This document shows, piece after piece, positions 41,097 to 50,260 of a DNA stretch of 64,000 bases; the first letter of the stretch is position 1, and every line of letters starts with the position of its first letter. The position numbers and the translations under genes were made by a program. Location: contig JAQZBU010000020.1 of the NCBI GenBank assembly GCA_029237735.1, positions 1 to 64,000 of the forward strand, read 5' to 3'. The DNA comes from Ramlibacter sp. (GTDB lineage Bacteria > Pseudomonadota > Gammaproteobacteria > Burkholderiales > Burkholderiaceae_C). The notes under the pieces are model-generated. The model was not told the DNA's origin. It searched no databases and saw nothing but the letters and a program-made list of their open reading frames with translations.

Positions 41097-43106
41097 ATGT
41101 CACTGAAGCCAGAACTCGCATTCCTCAACGGCCGCAGTGTCATGGCTCGGCTGATGCGCGAAAAACAATGGGCCGGCACGCCGTTCGGTCCGCCGCAAGA
41201 GTGGCCGCAGTCGCTGCGCTCGGTTGTCGACCTCATGCTGGGTTCCGCCTTCCCCATGTTCGTGGCCTGGGGGCCGAACCTCAACACACTCTACAACGAC
41301 GCCTACGGCGAGATCATGGGCGCCAAGCACCCGGATGGGCTGGGTAAGCCCTTCCTCGAAATCTGGCACGAGATCAGCGAGGACCTGCAGCCGCTCGCCC
41401 GGCGCGCCATGGGCGGTGAAGCCTTCTACATGGAGAACCTGCCGCTGCGCATGAGCAGGCATGGCTACGAGGAAGACACTTGGTTCACGTTCTCATGGTC
41501 GCCCGTGCTGGACGAGAGCGGCCGCATTGCGGGCATGTACTGCGCCTGCACCGAAACCACGCGAATGGTGCTGGCCGAGCAACACTTGCGCGCGCGCGAG
41601 GGATGGCTGCAGTCGCTGTTCGACCAGTCGCCCGGTTTCGCCGCGGTAGTGCGCGGACAGGACCATGTCTTCGAGATGGCCAACGAGGCCTACTACAGGG
41701 TCACCGGCAACCGCGAGTTGGTGGGCAAGGCGTTGGCCGAGGCACTGCCCGAGGTGCGGGAACAAGGGTTCATCGACCGGCTCGATAGTGTGTACAAGAG
41801 CGGCGTACCCTTCGTGGGGCGCTCCTACCCCATCACGATGAACAAAGGCCTTAACGCCCCGAATTACGAAGCCTACGTGGACTTCATGTACCAGCCGCTG
41901 CGCGACGCGGCCGGCAGGGTGCAAGGTATCTTCATCCAAGGCCACGACGTCACCGAGCAGCACCACGCGCAGCAGGCGCTGCGCGAAGCCGACCAGCAGA
42001 AGGATGAATTCCTGGCCACACTCGCGCACGAGTTGCGCAACCCGCTCGCGCCCCTGCGCAGTGCGGCGCACATCCTTTCCGCGCCGGGCGTGAGCGACGA
42101 AACCCGCGCACGCGCGACTGAAGTCATCAGCCGCCAGGTGGGCCACATGTCGCACCTGCTGGACGACCTCATCGACATTGCGCGCATCACGCAACGGCGG
42201 CTGTCGCTCAAAAAGCAGCTGGTCGAAGTCGGCGCCGTGGTGGACGCCGCATTCGAAGCCGCGCGTCCGCTGGCGGAAGCCAAGAAGCATAAGCTCACCG
42301 CCCACGTCACCAATCGCTCGGTGCGCCTGATGGTAGACCCCGTTCGCATGACGCAGGTGCTGTCGAACCTGTTGAACAATGCCACCAAGTACACGGACCC
42401 CGGCGGCAGCATCGACCTGAATGTGGGTGCATGCGACGGCGCATTGCGGTTCACCGTTTCGGACAACGGTATCGGCTTGACCCAGAGCGCCCTGAAGACC
42501 ATGTTCGTCATGTTCGCGCAGGAGAAGGCCGCGCTGGAGCGATCTGAAGGGGGGCTGGGCATCGGCCTGGCGCTGGTCAAGGGACTGGTGGAACTGCACG
42601 GCGGCACCGTGTCCGCGTCCAGCGAAGGCCTGGGGCGCGGCAGTCGCTTCGTGGTCACAATCCCGACCGCTGGCACAGCGGCCGAGCAGCCGGCCGCGGC
42701 GGTGGCGGCAGAGGCGGGCAGGGCCGAGCCAGAGGCCACCGCTTCCCGCCTGGTGCTTCTGGCCGACGACAACCAGGACGCCTCGGATTTGATGGCGGAG
42801 CTGCTGCGCATGTGCGGACACATCGTGCACACCGCTCGCAACGGCACCGAGGCCGCCGAGATGGCGCTGCGCCACAAGCCCGACGTGCTGGTGCTGGACA
42901 TCGGCATGCCCGGGCTGAACGGCTACGAAGTGGCGCAGCAGGTTCGCGCGCAACCCTGGGGCGCCAATCCGCTGATCATCGCGGCGACGGGCTGGGGGCA
43001 GGAGCAGGACCGGCAGAAGGCGACGCAAGCGGGGTTCGACCTGCACCTGACGAAGCCGTTCGATCCCCGCATGTTGACGGACATCATCGCGCAGCGAGGG
43101 CGGTGA
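41097..43106 (+). CDS. PAS-containing hybrid histidine kinase/response regulator
   Basis: A 669-residue cytosolic signalling protein. Order: two PAS/PAS-fold regions (about 30-150 and 165-290), HisKA with EFLATLAHELRNPLAP (phosphorylatable His311), an HATPase_c domain (NNATKYT, DNGIGL, GGLGIGLALVKGL), then a C-terminal receiver domain (about 550-668) with LLADDNQDASD, LVLDIGMPGLNG (Asp601) and LTKPFDP (Lys). No transmembrane segment, so it senses an intracellular signal. The ATG at 41097 has AGG upstream. Hybrid kinases of this type usually pass phosphate to a separate Hpt protein, not seen here. The OYE-type gene follows after 30 bases. Confidence 0.92.
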   Translation: MSLKPELAFLNGRSVMARLMREKQWAGTPFGPPQEWPQSLRSVVDLMLGSAFPMFVAWGPNLNTLYNDAYGEIMGAKHPDGLGKPFLEIWHEISEDLQPLARRAMGGEAFYMENLPLRMSRHGYEEDTWFTFSWSPVLDESGRIAGMYCACTETTRMVLAEQHLRAREGWLQSLFDQSPGFAAVVRGQDHVFEMANEAYYRVTGNRELVGKALAEALPEVREQGFIDRLDSVYKSGVPFVGRSYPITMNKGLNAPNYEAYVDFMYQPLRDAAGRVQGIFIQGHDVTEQHHAQQALREADQQKDEFLATLAHELRNPLAPLRSAAHILSAPGVSDETRARATEVISRQVGHMSHLLDDLIDIARITQRRLSLKKQLVEVGAVVDAAFEAARPLAEAKKHKLTAHVTNRSVRLMVDPVRMTQVLSNLLNNATKYTDPGGSIDLNVGACDGALRFTVSDNGIGLTQSALKTMFVMFAQEKAALERSEGGLGIGLALVKGLVELHGGTVSASSEGLGRGSRFVVTIPTAGTAAEQPAAAVAAEAGRAEPEATASRLVLLADDNQDASDLMAELLRMCGHIVHTARNGTEAAEMALRHKPDVLVLDIGMPGLNGYEVAQQVRAQPWGANPLIIAATGWGQEQDRQKATQAGFDLHLTKPFDPRMLTDIIAQRGR

Positions 43107-43136
43107 AGACGCGTGGCAACCAAGTTGGAGTTCCCT

Positions 43137-44255
43137 ATGAGCCGATTGTTCGAGCCCTGGTCCCTGGACGGGCTGCACATGCCCAACCGCATCGTCATCG
43201 CACCGATGTGCCAATACTCCGCGGACGGCGAAGGGTCCGCCACCGATTGGCACACGATCCACCTGGGCCAATTGGCGCTCTCCGGTGCGGGCCTGATGAT
43301 CTTGGAGGCGACGGCAGTATCGGCGCGGGGCCGCATTTCGGCACAGGACCTCGGCCTGTATTCCGAAGCCAACGAGGCCGCGCTGGGCCGCGTACTGGAC
43401 ATCGTCCGCGCGCACTCGCCCATGGCACTGGCGATCCAGCTCGGACACGCGGGACGCAAAGGCTCCAGCCAGCGTCCATGGGAAGGCGGCAAGCAGATCC
43501 GCCCTGATGCACCCTTCGGCTGGCTGACCGAAGCGCCCAGCGCGGTGCCGCACGCCGAAAGTGAAGCCCCGCCGATGGCGCTGGACCACGAAGGCCTGCG
43601 GCGCGTGCGTGATGACTTCGCACAGGCCGCGCGCCGCGCCGCGCGCCTCGGCTTCGACGGCATCGAGGTGCACGGCGCCCACGGATACCTGCTGCACCAG
43701 TTCCTCTCGCCCATCGCGAACAAGAGGGACGATGAATACGGCGGCAGCCTGGAGAACCGAATGCGGTTTCCGCTGGAGGTGTTCGACGCGGTGCGCGCGG
43801 CTTTCCCCGCGGGCAAGCCCGTCTGGATGCGCATCTCGGCGACCGACTGGGTGCCGGGCGGTTGGGACATCGAGGGCACGGTGGCACTCTCGCTGGCGCT
43901 CAAGGCCCGTGGCTGCGCTGCCATTCATGTGACCTCGGGCGGCGTCTCGCCGCAGCAGGCCATCAAGCTGGGCCCGGGCTATCAGGTGCCGTATGCGCAA
44001 AGGGTGAAGGCGGAGGTAGGATTGCCTACCCTCGCCGTGGGCCTGATTACCGAGGCGGAGCAGGCCGAAGCGATCATCGCCAACGGCGAGGCGGACGCGG
44101 TGTCGCTGGCCCGTGCGATGCTATACGACCCGCGCTGGCCCTGGCATGCAGCCGCGAAGCTGGGCGCGCATGTCTTCGCACCCAGGCAGTACTGGCGCTC
44201 CCAGCCGCGGGAGCACAAGGACTTGTTCGAAGGGCTGACGTTCGGGCAGAGATAG
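43137..44255 (+). CDS. NADH:flavin oxidoreductase (Old Yellow Enzyme, YqjM-like)
   Basis: A 372-residue FMN enzyme that reduces activated C=C bonds with NAD(P)H. Blocks: NRIVIAPMCQYSADGEG (FMN loop and Cys), QLGHAGRKGSS (His-Ala-Gly-Arg), GFDGIEVHGAHGYLLHQFLSP (paired His), EYGGSLENRMRFPLEV, and GEADAVSLARAMLYDPRW near the end. This is the YqjM subgroup of OYE proteins. The ATG at 43137 has GGAG upstream; a GTG at 43113 is in frame but unsupported. It lies 30 bases after the hybrid kinase gene and may be its target or neighbour by chance. Confidence 0.92.
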   Translation: MSRLFEPWSLDGLHMPNRIVIAPMCQYSADGEGSATDWHTIHLGQLALSGAGLMILEATAVSARGRISAQDLGLYSEANEAALGRVLDIVRAHSPMALAIQLGHAGRKGSSQRPWEGGKQIRPDAPFGWLTEAPSAVPHAESEAPPMALDHEGLRRVRDDFAQAARRAARLGFDGIEVHGAHGYLLHQFLSPIANKRDDEYGGSLENRMRFPLEVFDAVRAAFPAGKPVWMRISATDWVPGGWDIEGTVALSLALKARGCAAIHVTSGGVSPQQAIKLGPGYQVPYAQRVKAEVGLPTLAVGLITEAEQAEAIIANGEADAVSLARAMLYDPRWPWHAAAKLGAHVFAPRQYWRSQPREHKDLFEGLTFGQR

Positions 44256-44273
44256 GCTGCCCGGGCATTCAGT

Positions 44274-46211
44274 TCATGCCTGTACCCCGCTGTCATACTC
44301 CTTGGTTTCAGGCAATCCAACCTGGCGCACGAACGGCAGGCGCAACGTCAGACGCGTGCCACAGCCACTGGACGCCCACGTAATTTCAGCGCCTATGGCC
44401 TGGGCGCGGCGCAACTGATTGGCCAAGCCTTTCCCGCCGCTCTTGAGTGCGCGCTCGACGTCGAAGCCCGATCCGTTGTCGCTGATGGACACTGTGACTG
44501 CGTCGGCATCGGCAGCGGTGGCGACCCGGACTTCAGTCGCGTTCGCATGCTTGATGATGTTGGTGAAGGCCTCTTGCACGATTCGCAGGATGTGCAGCGA
44601 ATTCCTCGGGTCAAGCCAATCGAGCGGCGGGATGTTCTGAACCTCCCAACGCAGGGCGATGCCGGTGCTCTCCAGGCGCGGCTCCAGGCGAAAACGCAGC
44701 GTCGCCAGCAACAGCAGCACATCGGACTCCACCGGCTCCATCGAATCGATCGCCAGCTTGAGATCATCGATGCATCCCTTGAGCACCTGCGCGACTTCCG
44801 CTTCGTTCAGCTGGCCACGCTCTACCACCCGCAACGCGCTGTTCAGCGATGAACCCATGCCGTCGTGCATATCCTGCATCAGACGTTGTCGTTCCTGGCT
44901 CAATGTCTGGCGGTGTTCGATCTCGCGCAGGCGCTGGTGGCTTGCTGTCAGTTCGGCCTCGCGCGCCTGCAAGCGCTGCGCCAGGCCTTCATTGGCCTGC
45001 CGCACATCCTCGGTCGCCTGGCGCCGAATCATGTTGAACCGGTAGGCCAGGGCAAAAGCCAGCAGCAGCATTTCCAGGGCGGAGCCGATCTGGTATCCGT
45101 TCATCGTGAGCGTGTTGGCCGGAAGCAGCGTCAGCGTCTTCAGCCCGACCACGGTGGTGCCCAGAATCCACACGGAAAAGGCCGCCACGAAGAACACGGC
45201 GATGCGCTGCCGCCTCCAGACCGCGCAGAAAACGCCCACGGACAGGATGAGCACCGCCGTGACCGAGATCAACACCGTGCCCGGGACGGCAAACCCCTGC
45301 GGCGAAATGGCGACTCCGACCGCAAACAACAACTGCAGGACGACAAAAACCTTGATCAACCGATCCACCCGCGGGATGACTTCTCGCGTGTTGAGCATGC
45401 GCCTCGTGAAAAGCAGCAATGCGGCGAGCGTCAGCGAACCAAAAACACTGATCGCAATGTTCGACCACAGCGTGGTCTCGGGCCATATGAACTCCTTGCC
45501 CCAGCCATTGCTTGCCGAAATCGCGAGTGCCGTGCAAGTGGCGAAGACGCTGTACAACAGATAGACGACATCCCGCAGCGCGACGAAGAGCAGCAGGTTG
45601 AACAGGATCAACGCTGACGCCATGCCGAAATACCAGGCCTGGGTTGCATAGTCGTCGCGTTCATGCGCATGAAAGGATTGCGGCTCCCACAGCAGGGCGG
45701 GAACGAGCATGGCACTTACGGATTGGACACGCAGGTACACCACCTGCTGCGAGTGGGCCGGCAGCGCCACGGGGAAGACAAACGATCGGCTTGGATAGGG
45801 CCGCGTTGAAAAGGGCGTGGCAACGCCGGTTACCAGTGATTCATAGGTGCCGTCCGCCATCGGCCGATGAAACTGGATATCTGAAAGGATCGGGTAACCC
45901 ACTTCCATCATCCGCAGGGCGGGCTGCCCTGACGCATTGCGCAAGGTCAGGCGCAGCCAGTAGGCCGAGCGCTTGAACCCGTAACTGAGGGCGGGCGCCG
46001 GCGCCTGTCCCCCGGCGAAGCGACTCGCAATCTCCGGCCTTTGCATATCGGCCAGCGTCAATGCGAGGCCGGGGTCCTCGAGGACCGTGAAATACTCGGT
46101 CAACGAAACCGCATTCCGGCCAAGCTGGGCGACGTCCAGAACCTTGTCCGCCGCAACGGCCCGACCTGACAGCAGGAGCAACGCACACAGCAACAGAAAT
46201 ATGAAACGCAT
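44274..46211 (-). CDS. Sensor histidine kinase with 7TMR-DISM sensor
   Basis: A 645-residue inner-membrane kinase. Signal peptide (1-20), a periplasmic DISMED2-type sensory domain (about 40-170, with KRSAYWLRLTLRN), seven hydrophobic segments (about 190-390, GMASALILFNLLLFVALRD), a coiled-coil linker, then a HisKA_3 dimerisation domain with QDMHDGMGSSL (His449) and an HATPase with EAFTNIIKHA and DNGSGFD. The fold is NarL-partner type. The sensor usually binds carbohydrate-like or other small ligands. Its ATG is two bases after the regulator stop. It probably controls the divergent TonB-dependent receptor (inference from position). Confidence 0.92.
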   Translation of the reverse strand: MRFIFLLLCALLLLSGRAVAADKVLDVAQLGRNAVSLTEYFTVLEDPGLALTLADMQRPEIASRFAGGQAPAPALSYGFKRSAYWLRLTLRNASGQPALRMMEVGYPILSDIQFHRPMADGTYESLVTGVATPFSTRPYPSRSFVFPVALPAHSQQVVYLRVQSVSAMLVPALLWEPQSFHAHERDDYATQAWYFGMASALILFNLLLFVALRDVVYLLYSVFATCTALAISASNGWGKEFIWPETTLWSNIAISVFGSLTLAALLLFTRRMLNTREVIPRVDRLIKVFVVLQLLFAVGVAISPQGFAVPGTVLISVTAVLILSVGVFCAVWRRQRIAVFFVAAFSVWILGTTVVGLKTLTLLPANTLTMNGYQIGSALEMLLLAFALAYRFNMIRRQATEDVRQANEGLAQRLQAREAELTASHQRLREIEHRQTLSQERQRLMQDMHDGMGSSLNSALRVVERGQLNEAEVAQVLKGCIDDLKLAIDSMEPVESDVLLLLATLRFRLEPRLESTGIALRWEVQNIPPLDWLDPRNSLHILRIVQEAFTNIIKHANATEVRVATAADADAVTVSISDNGSGFDVERALKSGGKGLANQLRRAQAIGAEITWASSGCGTRLTLRLPFVRQVGLPETKEYDSGVQA

Positions 46212-46213
46212 GG

Positions 46214-46879
46214 CTACTTTGGCAGCAGTCCCTGATTGCGCGCTTCATAGATCGCTTCGGTTCTGGACTTCACCTCCAGCTTTGCGTAGATGCGCCGCAC
46301 GTAAGTCAGCACCGTATGGTGCGAAACGGACATCAATGCGGCGATCTCATTCGAAGAGAATCCCTTGGTGATGAATTCAAGCACTTCCTGTTCCCGCGCG
46401 GACAGTACGGCGCCCTGGCTCCTGGCTGCGGGCCGGAAACGCATCAGTATTTGCCGGGCGATCAGTGGGCTGATGGGGCTGCCCCCAGCGTGGAGGCTGC
46501 GTATTTCCGCGAGCAGCCTCTCCGGGGCGCTGTCTTTCAGCAGATAGCCGGATGCGCCAGCCTCGAGCGACTGCATCACATGGGTTTCGTCGCCGAATGC
46601 GGTGCTGACCATGATGTTGCATGTAGGCCATCGCACGAGCGCTGCACGGATCACGTCGATGCCGGAGCCATCAGGCAAGCCGAGGTCCACGAGCAGCACA
46701 TCGGCCCGTATTTGCTCCAGCATCTGCAACCCCTGCGAACGGCTGCGCGCCACGCCGAGCAAAGTCATGTCGGGGGCCGTTTCGATCGCCGCCATCAACG
46801 CGTTCTGGAAATTCACGTCGTCTTCGACCAGGGCGACCTGGATCGGCGAACTCGCTGGTGGTGGCTGGTTTGAATGCAT
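46214..46879 (-). CDS. LuxR-type (NarL family) response regulator
   Basis: A 221-residue DNA-binding regulator. A receiver domain (13-130) has VALVEDD, LLVDLGLPDG with the phosphorylation site Asp65, and GYLLKD (Lys). The C-terminal HTH is about 157-220: LSAREQEVLEFITKGFSSNEIAALMSVSHHTVLTYVRRIY. The ATG at 46879 is preceded by GAGGAG 11 bases upstream; an in-frame ATG at 46912 is possible. The kinase gene follows after two bases, making an operon. The TonB-dependent receptor gene diverges from the upstream side. Confidence 0.9.
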   Translation of the reverse strand: MHSNQPPPASSPIQVALVEDDVNFQNALMAAIETAPDMTLLGVARSRSQGLQMLEQIRADVLLVDLGLPDGSGIDVIRAALVRWPTCNIMVSTAFGDETHVMQSLEAGASGYLLKDSAPERLLAEIRSLHAGGSPISPLIARQILMRFRPAARSQGAVLSAREQEVLEFITKGFSSNEIAALMSVSHHTVLTYVRRIYAKLEVKSRTEAIYEARNQGLLPK

Positions 46880-47010
46880 GACCCGCACGGCTCCTCGATA
46901 CTCTCCAATCATGACACCGAAAAGTGGATAATCCCAGGTACACCCCCCAGTATCAACACAAAAACACGAGGGCCGGGCTCGCGCCGGTTGACGTTATTTC
47001 CGCAGCAATC

Positions 47011-49257
47011 GTGAGGCCACGACTCGGATTCAAGGGAGCGCCCGTCGCCGCCACATGGGTGGCCACTGTCTGCGCTTTCACCCCCCTCGCCGTCACGGCA
47101 CAATCGGGCCAGCCGCCCTCCGAGCCCGCCACGCCAGTCGCATCCCAGGCGCTGGAGAGGGTGACGGTCGTGGGCAAGCGCCGGCAGCGCCTGCACGATG
47201 TCGCCGGCGCGGTGGACGTCCTGGAGGGCGGCGATCTCGAGGAGCGCGCAACCCGTGACCAGGAAGACATGTTCAAGCTGACCCCGGGCGTGCAGTTCAA
47301 CAAGGGCCAGCCGCACCAGGCCCTGCCGACCATTCGCGGCATCGGCACCGTTGCCAACAGCGACCTGCTCGGCACGCAGCAGGCGACGACCGGGTTTTAC
47401 GTCGAAGACCTGCCGTTCAGCGACCCGTTCGGCTTCGTCGGCAACCCCGATATCGCGCTGTTCGACCTGCAACGCGTGGAGTTGCTGCGGGGTCCGCAGG
47501 GCGCCCTCTACGGGTCGGCCTCCCTGGGCGGCGCGGTCAACTACGTGTTCAACAAGCCGGATCTGCAAAGCTTTCACTCGTCCTTGCTCATGGGCGTGGG
47601 CAGCGTAAGCCACGGCGGCGGCGGCCACTCGCTGGATTTGATGCTCAACGCCCCAGTCAAGGAGGACGTCGCCGGAATCCGTTTGGTCGCCTTCGACCGG
47701 CGCGACGCGGGCTACATCACCAACCTGGGCACGGGGCAGGCGCTAGCCAACAGCTTGCGCCAGCACGGCGGCCGCCTCGTGGCCGCCGTGCAACCTGCCA
47801 GCGATGTTTCCATTACCGGGACAGTGCTCACGCAACGCACAGACAACGACGATTCGTTCGCCGTCTCGCCCGACCCGCGGCAACTCACGCGCAACACGCC
47901 GACTGCTTCGTGGCGGCGCAACGAATTCAGCTTGGGCAAGCTGCAGCTGGACATGGCGCTGGGCGCCGGCCACAGCCTCACCGCGATCGCCGGCGTCATC
48001 GACAAGCGCGCTTTCTACGTCAGCGATTCGACTCGCAGCAACGAGGCGCTCGGTGCGTATTACGGCCCCTTGCTCGGCCTGGGCGTGCTGCCCGCACTGC
48101 CGGTGGCCACGTCATCGTCGGCCAGGCCGTTATGGAGCCATGCGGTGTCGCAGGAACTGCGCATCACCTCGGGCGGCGACCACGCCCTGCGCTATGTTGT
48201 CGGTGCGCTGGCACAGCGCACGCGCTTCGACTGGCGCGGCATCAGCGCTGCTCCTGGCGGCCAGTCACTGTGGGGCGCCGCCGGCGCGCTGCTGCCGAAT
48301 GACCAGATCGGGGCGATCGACGTGCAGGCGAGGACGACCGAGACCGCTGTGTTCGCCGACGGCGAGTATCGTTGGCGAAACGGCGTGAGCCTGGGCCTTG
48401 GCGGCCGCGCCTACCGCACGACACTTGGCTATAGCGGGGAAACGACTTTCCTCGGCCGGTCCGCACCCCTGCAGGCTGCCAACGCGGAGCACGGCTTCAC
48501 GCCCAAGCTCAGCCTGAAATACAGCTTCGGCGAGCATCAGGTCTACGTGCTTGCGTCCAAGGGCTACCGGTTCGGCGGCGTCAATCTCAACCCGCCGCAG
48601 ATGTCGCCGTACCGCTCCGATTCCCTATGGAACCACGAGGCGGGCCTGCGGCTCGCCCCTTCCGCGACACTGCGGATCGACTTGAGCGCGTTCGTCATGG
48701 ACTGGAAGAACGCCCAGGTATCGACCCTGCTGGCCGGCCCGGTGCCGTTCATCGGGGTCGCCAATGTGGGACAAGCGCGCAGCCGCGGCGCTGAAGCAGC
48801 ATTGAACTGGCGGCCGGTGCGCGGCCTGGAACTGCACACCGCTGTGGCCTATACCGACGCCAGGACCACGGCGGCGTTCACCGCGAGCTCGGGCGCGCTG
48901 GTGCCGGCCGACGCGCGCCTGCCGGGCACGGCACGCTGGCAAGCGACGCTCCAGGCCAGTTATGCCTTCGAGGGTCCAGCGGCTTCGGCAGGGCGCTTCG
49001 TCGCGACGCACAGCATTGTCGGACCTCGGGTGTTCGACATCGAGGCCCGAAGCCGGGGGGCGGGCTATTCGGTGCTCGACCTGCGGCTGGCTTTCGCCAA
49101 GGGTCCGTGGGAAGTGAGCGCGACGGTCGGTAATGTGTTCGATTCGCGCGGTGTCGGCGGCGCCGCCGTGATCTACCGCCCGCGCCTGGTCTCCTATACC
49201 GACTACTACGTGGTCAAACCCCGCCAGCTGATGCTTCAGCTTCGCCACGACTACTGA
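47011..49257 (+). CDS. TonB-dependent outer-membrane receptor
   Basis: A receptor of about 748 residues that imports a scarce ligand (siderophore, vitamin or oligosaccharide). A signal-like stretch (TWVATVCAFTPLAVTAQ) precedes ALERVTVVGKRRQR, the TonB-box-like region. The plug holds LTPGVQFNKG, IRGIG, GFYVEDLPF and RVELLRGPQGALYGSASLGGAVNY; the rest is a beta barrel ending RQLMLQLRHDY with a C-terminal aromatic residue. The start is uncertain: GTG at 47011 is proposed because it leaves room for promoters, but the frame is open to a GTG at 46924. The divergent two-component system is a likely regulator. No TonB-ExbB-ExbD or permease genes are nearby. Confidence 0.88.
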   Translation: MRPRLGFKGAPVAATWVATVCAFTPLAVTAQSGQPPSEPATPVASQALERVTVVGKRRQRLHDVAGAVDVLEGGDLEERATRDQEDMFKLTPGVQFNKGQPHQALPTIRGIGTVANSDLLGTQQATTGFYVEDLPFSDPFGFVGNPDIALFDLQRVELLRGPQGALYGSASLGGAVNYVFNKPDLQSFHSSLLMGVGSVSHGGGGHSLDLMLNAPVKEDVAGIRLVAFDRRDAGYITNLGTGQALANSLRQHGGRLVAAVQPASDVSITGTVLTQRTDNDDSFAVSPDPRQLTRNTPTASWRRNEFSLGKLQLDMALGAGHSLTAIAGVIDKRAFYVSDSTRSNEALGAYYGPLLGLGVLPALPVATSSSARPLWSHAVSQELRITSGGDHALRYVVGALAQRTRFDWRGISAAPGGQSLWGAAGALLPNDQIGAIDVQARTTETAVFADGEYRWRNGVSLGLGGRAYRTTLGYSGETTFLGRSAPLQAANAEHGFTPKLSLKYSFGEHQVYVLASKGYRFGGVNLNPPQMSPYRSDSLWNHEAGLRLAPSATLRIDLSAFVMDWKNAQVSTLLAGPVPFIGVANVGQARSRGAEAALNWRPVRGLELHTAVAYTDARTTAAFTASSGALVPADARLPGTARWQATLQASYAFEGPAASAGRFVATHSIVGPRVFDIEARSRGAGYSVLDLRLAFAKGPWEVSATVGNVFDSRGVGGAAVIYRPRLVSYTDYYVVKPRQLMLQLRHDY

Positions 49258-49312
49258 CATCCGGGGGACACCAACGGGTGCGCCGATTGTGTCGCATCCG
49301 GCGGCGCCTCGC

Positions 49313-49330
49313 GTCCCCAGTCCTGGGGAC
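49313..49330. other. Palindrome GTCCCCAG-TC-CTGGGGAC
   Basis: A perfect inverted repeat with eight-base arms and a two-base centre, in the 141-base gap after the TonB-dependent receptor gene and 69 bases before the bacteriohemerythrin ATG. It may be an operator for the latter or an mRNA 3-prime structure for the former; no T-run follows. Confidence 0.35.
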
Positions 49331-49398
49331 AGACAAGCCCACCCGCTCCTTCCTAGACTTGCCCGCATTGGGACGGTGAAGATCAACGGAGGAAATCA

Positions 49399-49896
49399 AT
49401 GAACCAGGTTGCACCAATCGGCCGGATGCCGCTTAAGCATCTCTCGATCGACAAGCTGATGCAGTTCGGGGACCACTTTCTGGTCGATCATCCCGTCATC
49501 GATGCCCAGCACAAGGCGATCTTCGAGCTGGGAGTGAGGATGCACGAAGACTGGCGCAATGGGGGACACATTGATGTCCTGCGACCCGCCGTGGAAAAGC
49601 TCGTGAACCTGATGCACTCCCACTTCGCCCAGGAGGAGCGGGTGCTCGAGGCAATCGGCTACGCGGACCTGAAGGGCCATGCGGCGGAGCATCAGGCGAT
49701 GCGCGACGAACTGTCCATCTTGCATGACCGACTCCATGCATTCGACAGAGGCGGAAGGCCTCGAGGCGAATCGTTGAGCGCCCCGAGCGATGCCCTGGTG
49801 CGCTTCATTCTCGGGGTGACGGTGGGCCACGTTGCAGCCAGCGACATGCGCTACTGCCGCGCGCTCAATCGGTCATCAAACCACAGTCACAGCTGA
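49399..49896 (+). CDS. Bacteriohemerythrin
   Basis: A 165-residue diiron protein. Ligand pattern is complete: VIDAQHKAIFELG (His38), HSHFAQEERVLE (His75, Glu79), HAAEHQAM (His94, His98) and HVAASD (His144, Asp149). The N-terminal MQFGDHFLVDHPVIDAQH block is typical of bacteriohemerythrins that carry or sense O2. GGAGG lies just upstream of the ATG at 49399. It is a single-domain protein. The next gene, a small exported protein, follows after 13 bases. Confidence 0.9.
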   Translation: MNQVAPIGRMPLKHLSIDKLMQFGDHFLVDHPVIDAQHKAIFELGVRMHEDWRNGGHIDVLRPAVEKLVNLMHSHFAQEERVLEAIGYADLKGHAAEHQAMRDELSILHDRLHAFDRGGRPRGESLSAPSDALVRFILGVTVGHVAASDMRYCRALNRSSNHSHS

Positions 49897-49909
49897 CAGG
49901 AATATGCAA

Positions 49910-50260
49910 ATGAAGATCCAGATCAATCCCTTCCGGTTCCTTCCTCATGTTCTTGCCGCACTCTTGCTGTGCACCAACGCAGCGGCTGCGACCTCATCCG
50001 TCGATGCCGTCCGGTCCGACGCGCAATTCGACGAAGCCATGGATCTCTACAGCCTGGGCAAATGGGCTGCCGCCTACGGACGCTTTGCCGCGCTTGCGGA
50101 CCAGGGACATGCGGAGGCTGCGCGCATCGCGCTTCTCATGCTTCGTCACGGATCGAGGTTGTACGGTCATAGCTGGGGCGCATCGCAGCCACAGATCAAC
50201 CAATGGATGAAGCTGGCGCTTCAGCGCATGGAAGAACTGAAAGCGGAGTCAGGCGATTGA
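49910..50260 (+). CDS. Small exported protein with a Sel1/TPR-like helical pair
   Basis: A 116-residue protein with a signal peptide (KIQINPFRFLPHVLAALLLCTNAAAA, then ATSS). The mature part carries one helical hairpin, FDEAMDLYSLGKWAAAYGRFAALADQGHAEAARIALLMLRHG, the pattern of a single Sel1-like repeat. The ATG at 49910 has AGGA at good spacing; 49904 is an alternative. It follows the bacteriohemerythrin gene closely. The last 40 bases overlap the convergent FGE gene. Confidence 0.7.
   Translation: MKIQINPFRFLPHVLAALLLCTNAAAATSSVDAVRSDAQFDEAMDLYSLGKWAAAYGRFAALADQGHAEAARIALLMLRHGSRLYGHSWGASQPQINQWMKLALQRMEELKAESGD

Noticed and set aside
46924-47010. N-terminal extension of the TonB-dependent receptor from GTG 46924
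   Set aside because: Would leave about 44 bases for two divergent promoters and gives a non-signal-like polar N terminus; kept only as an alternative start.
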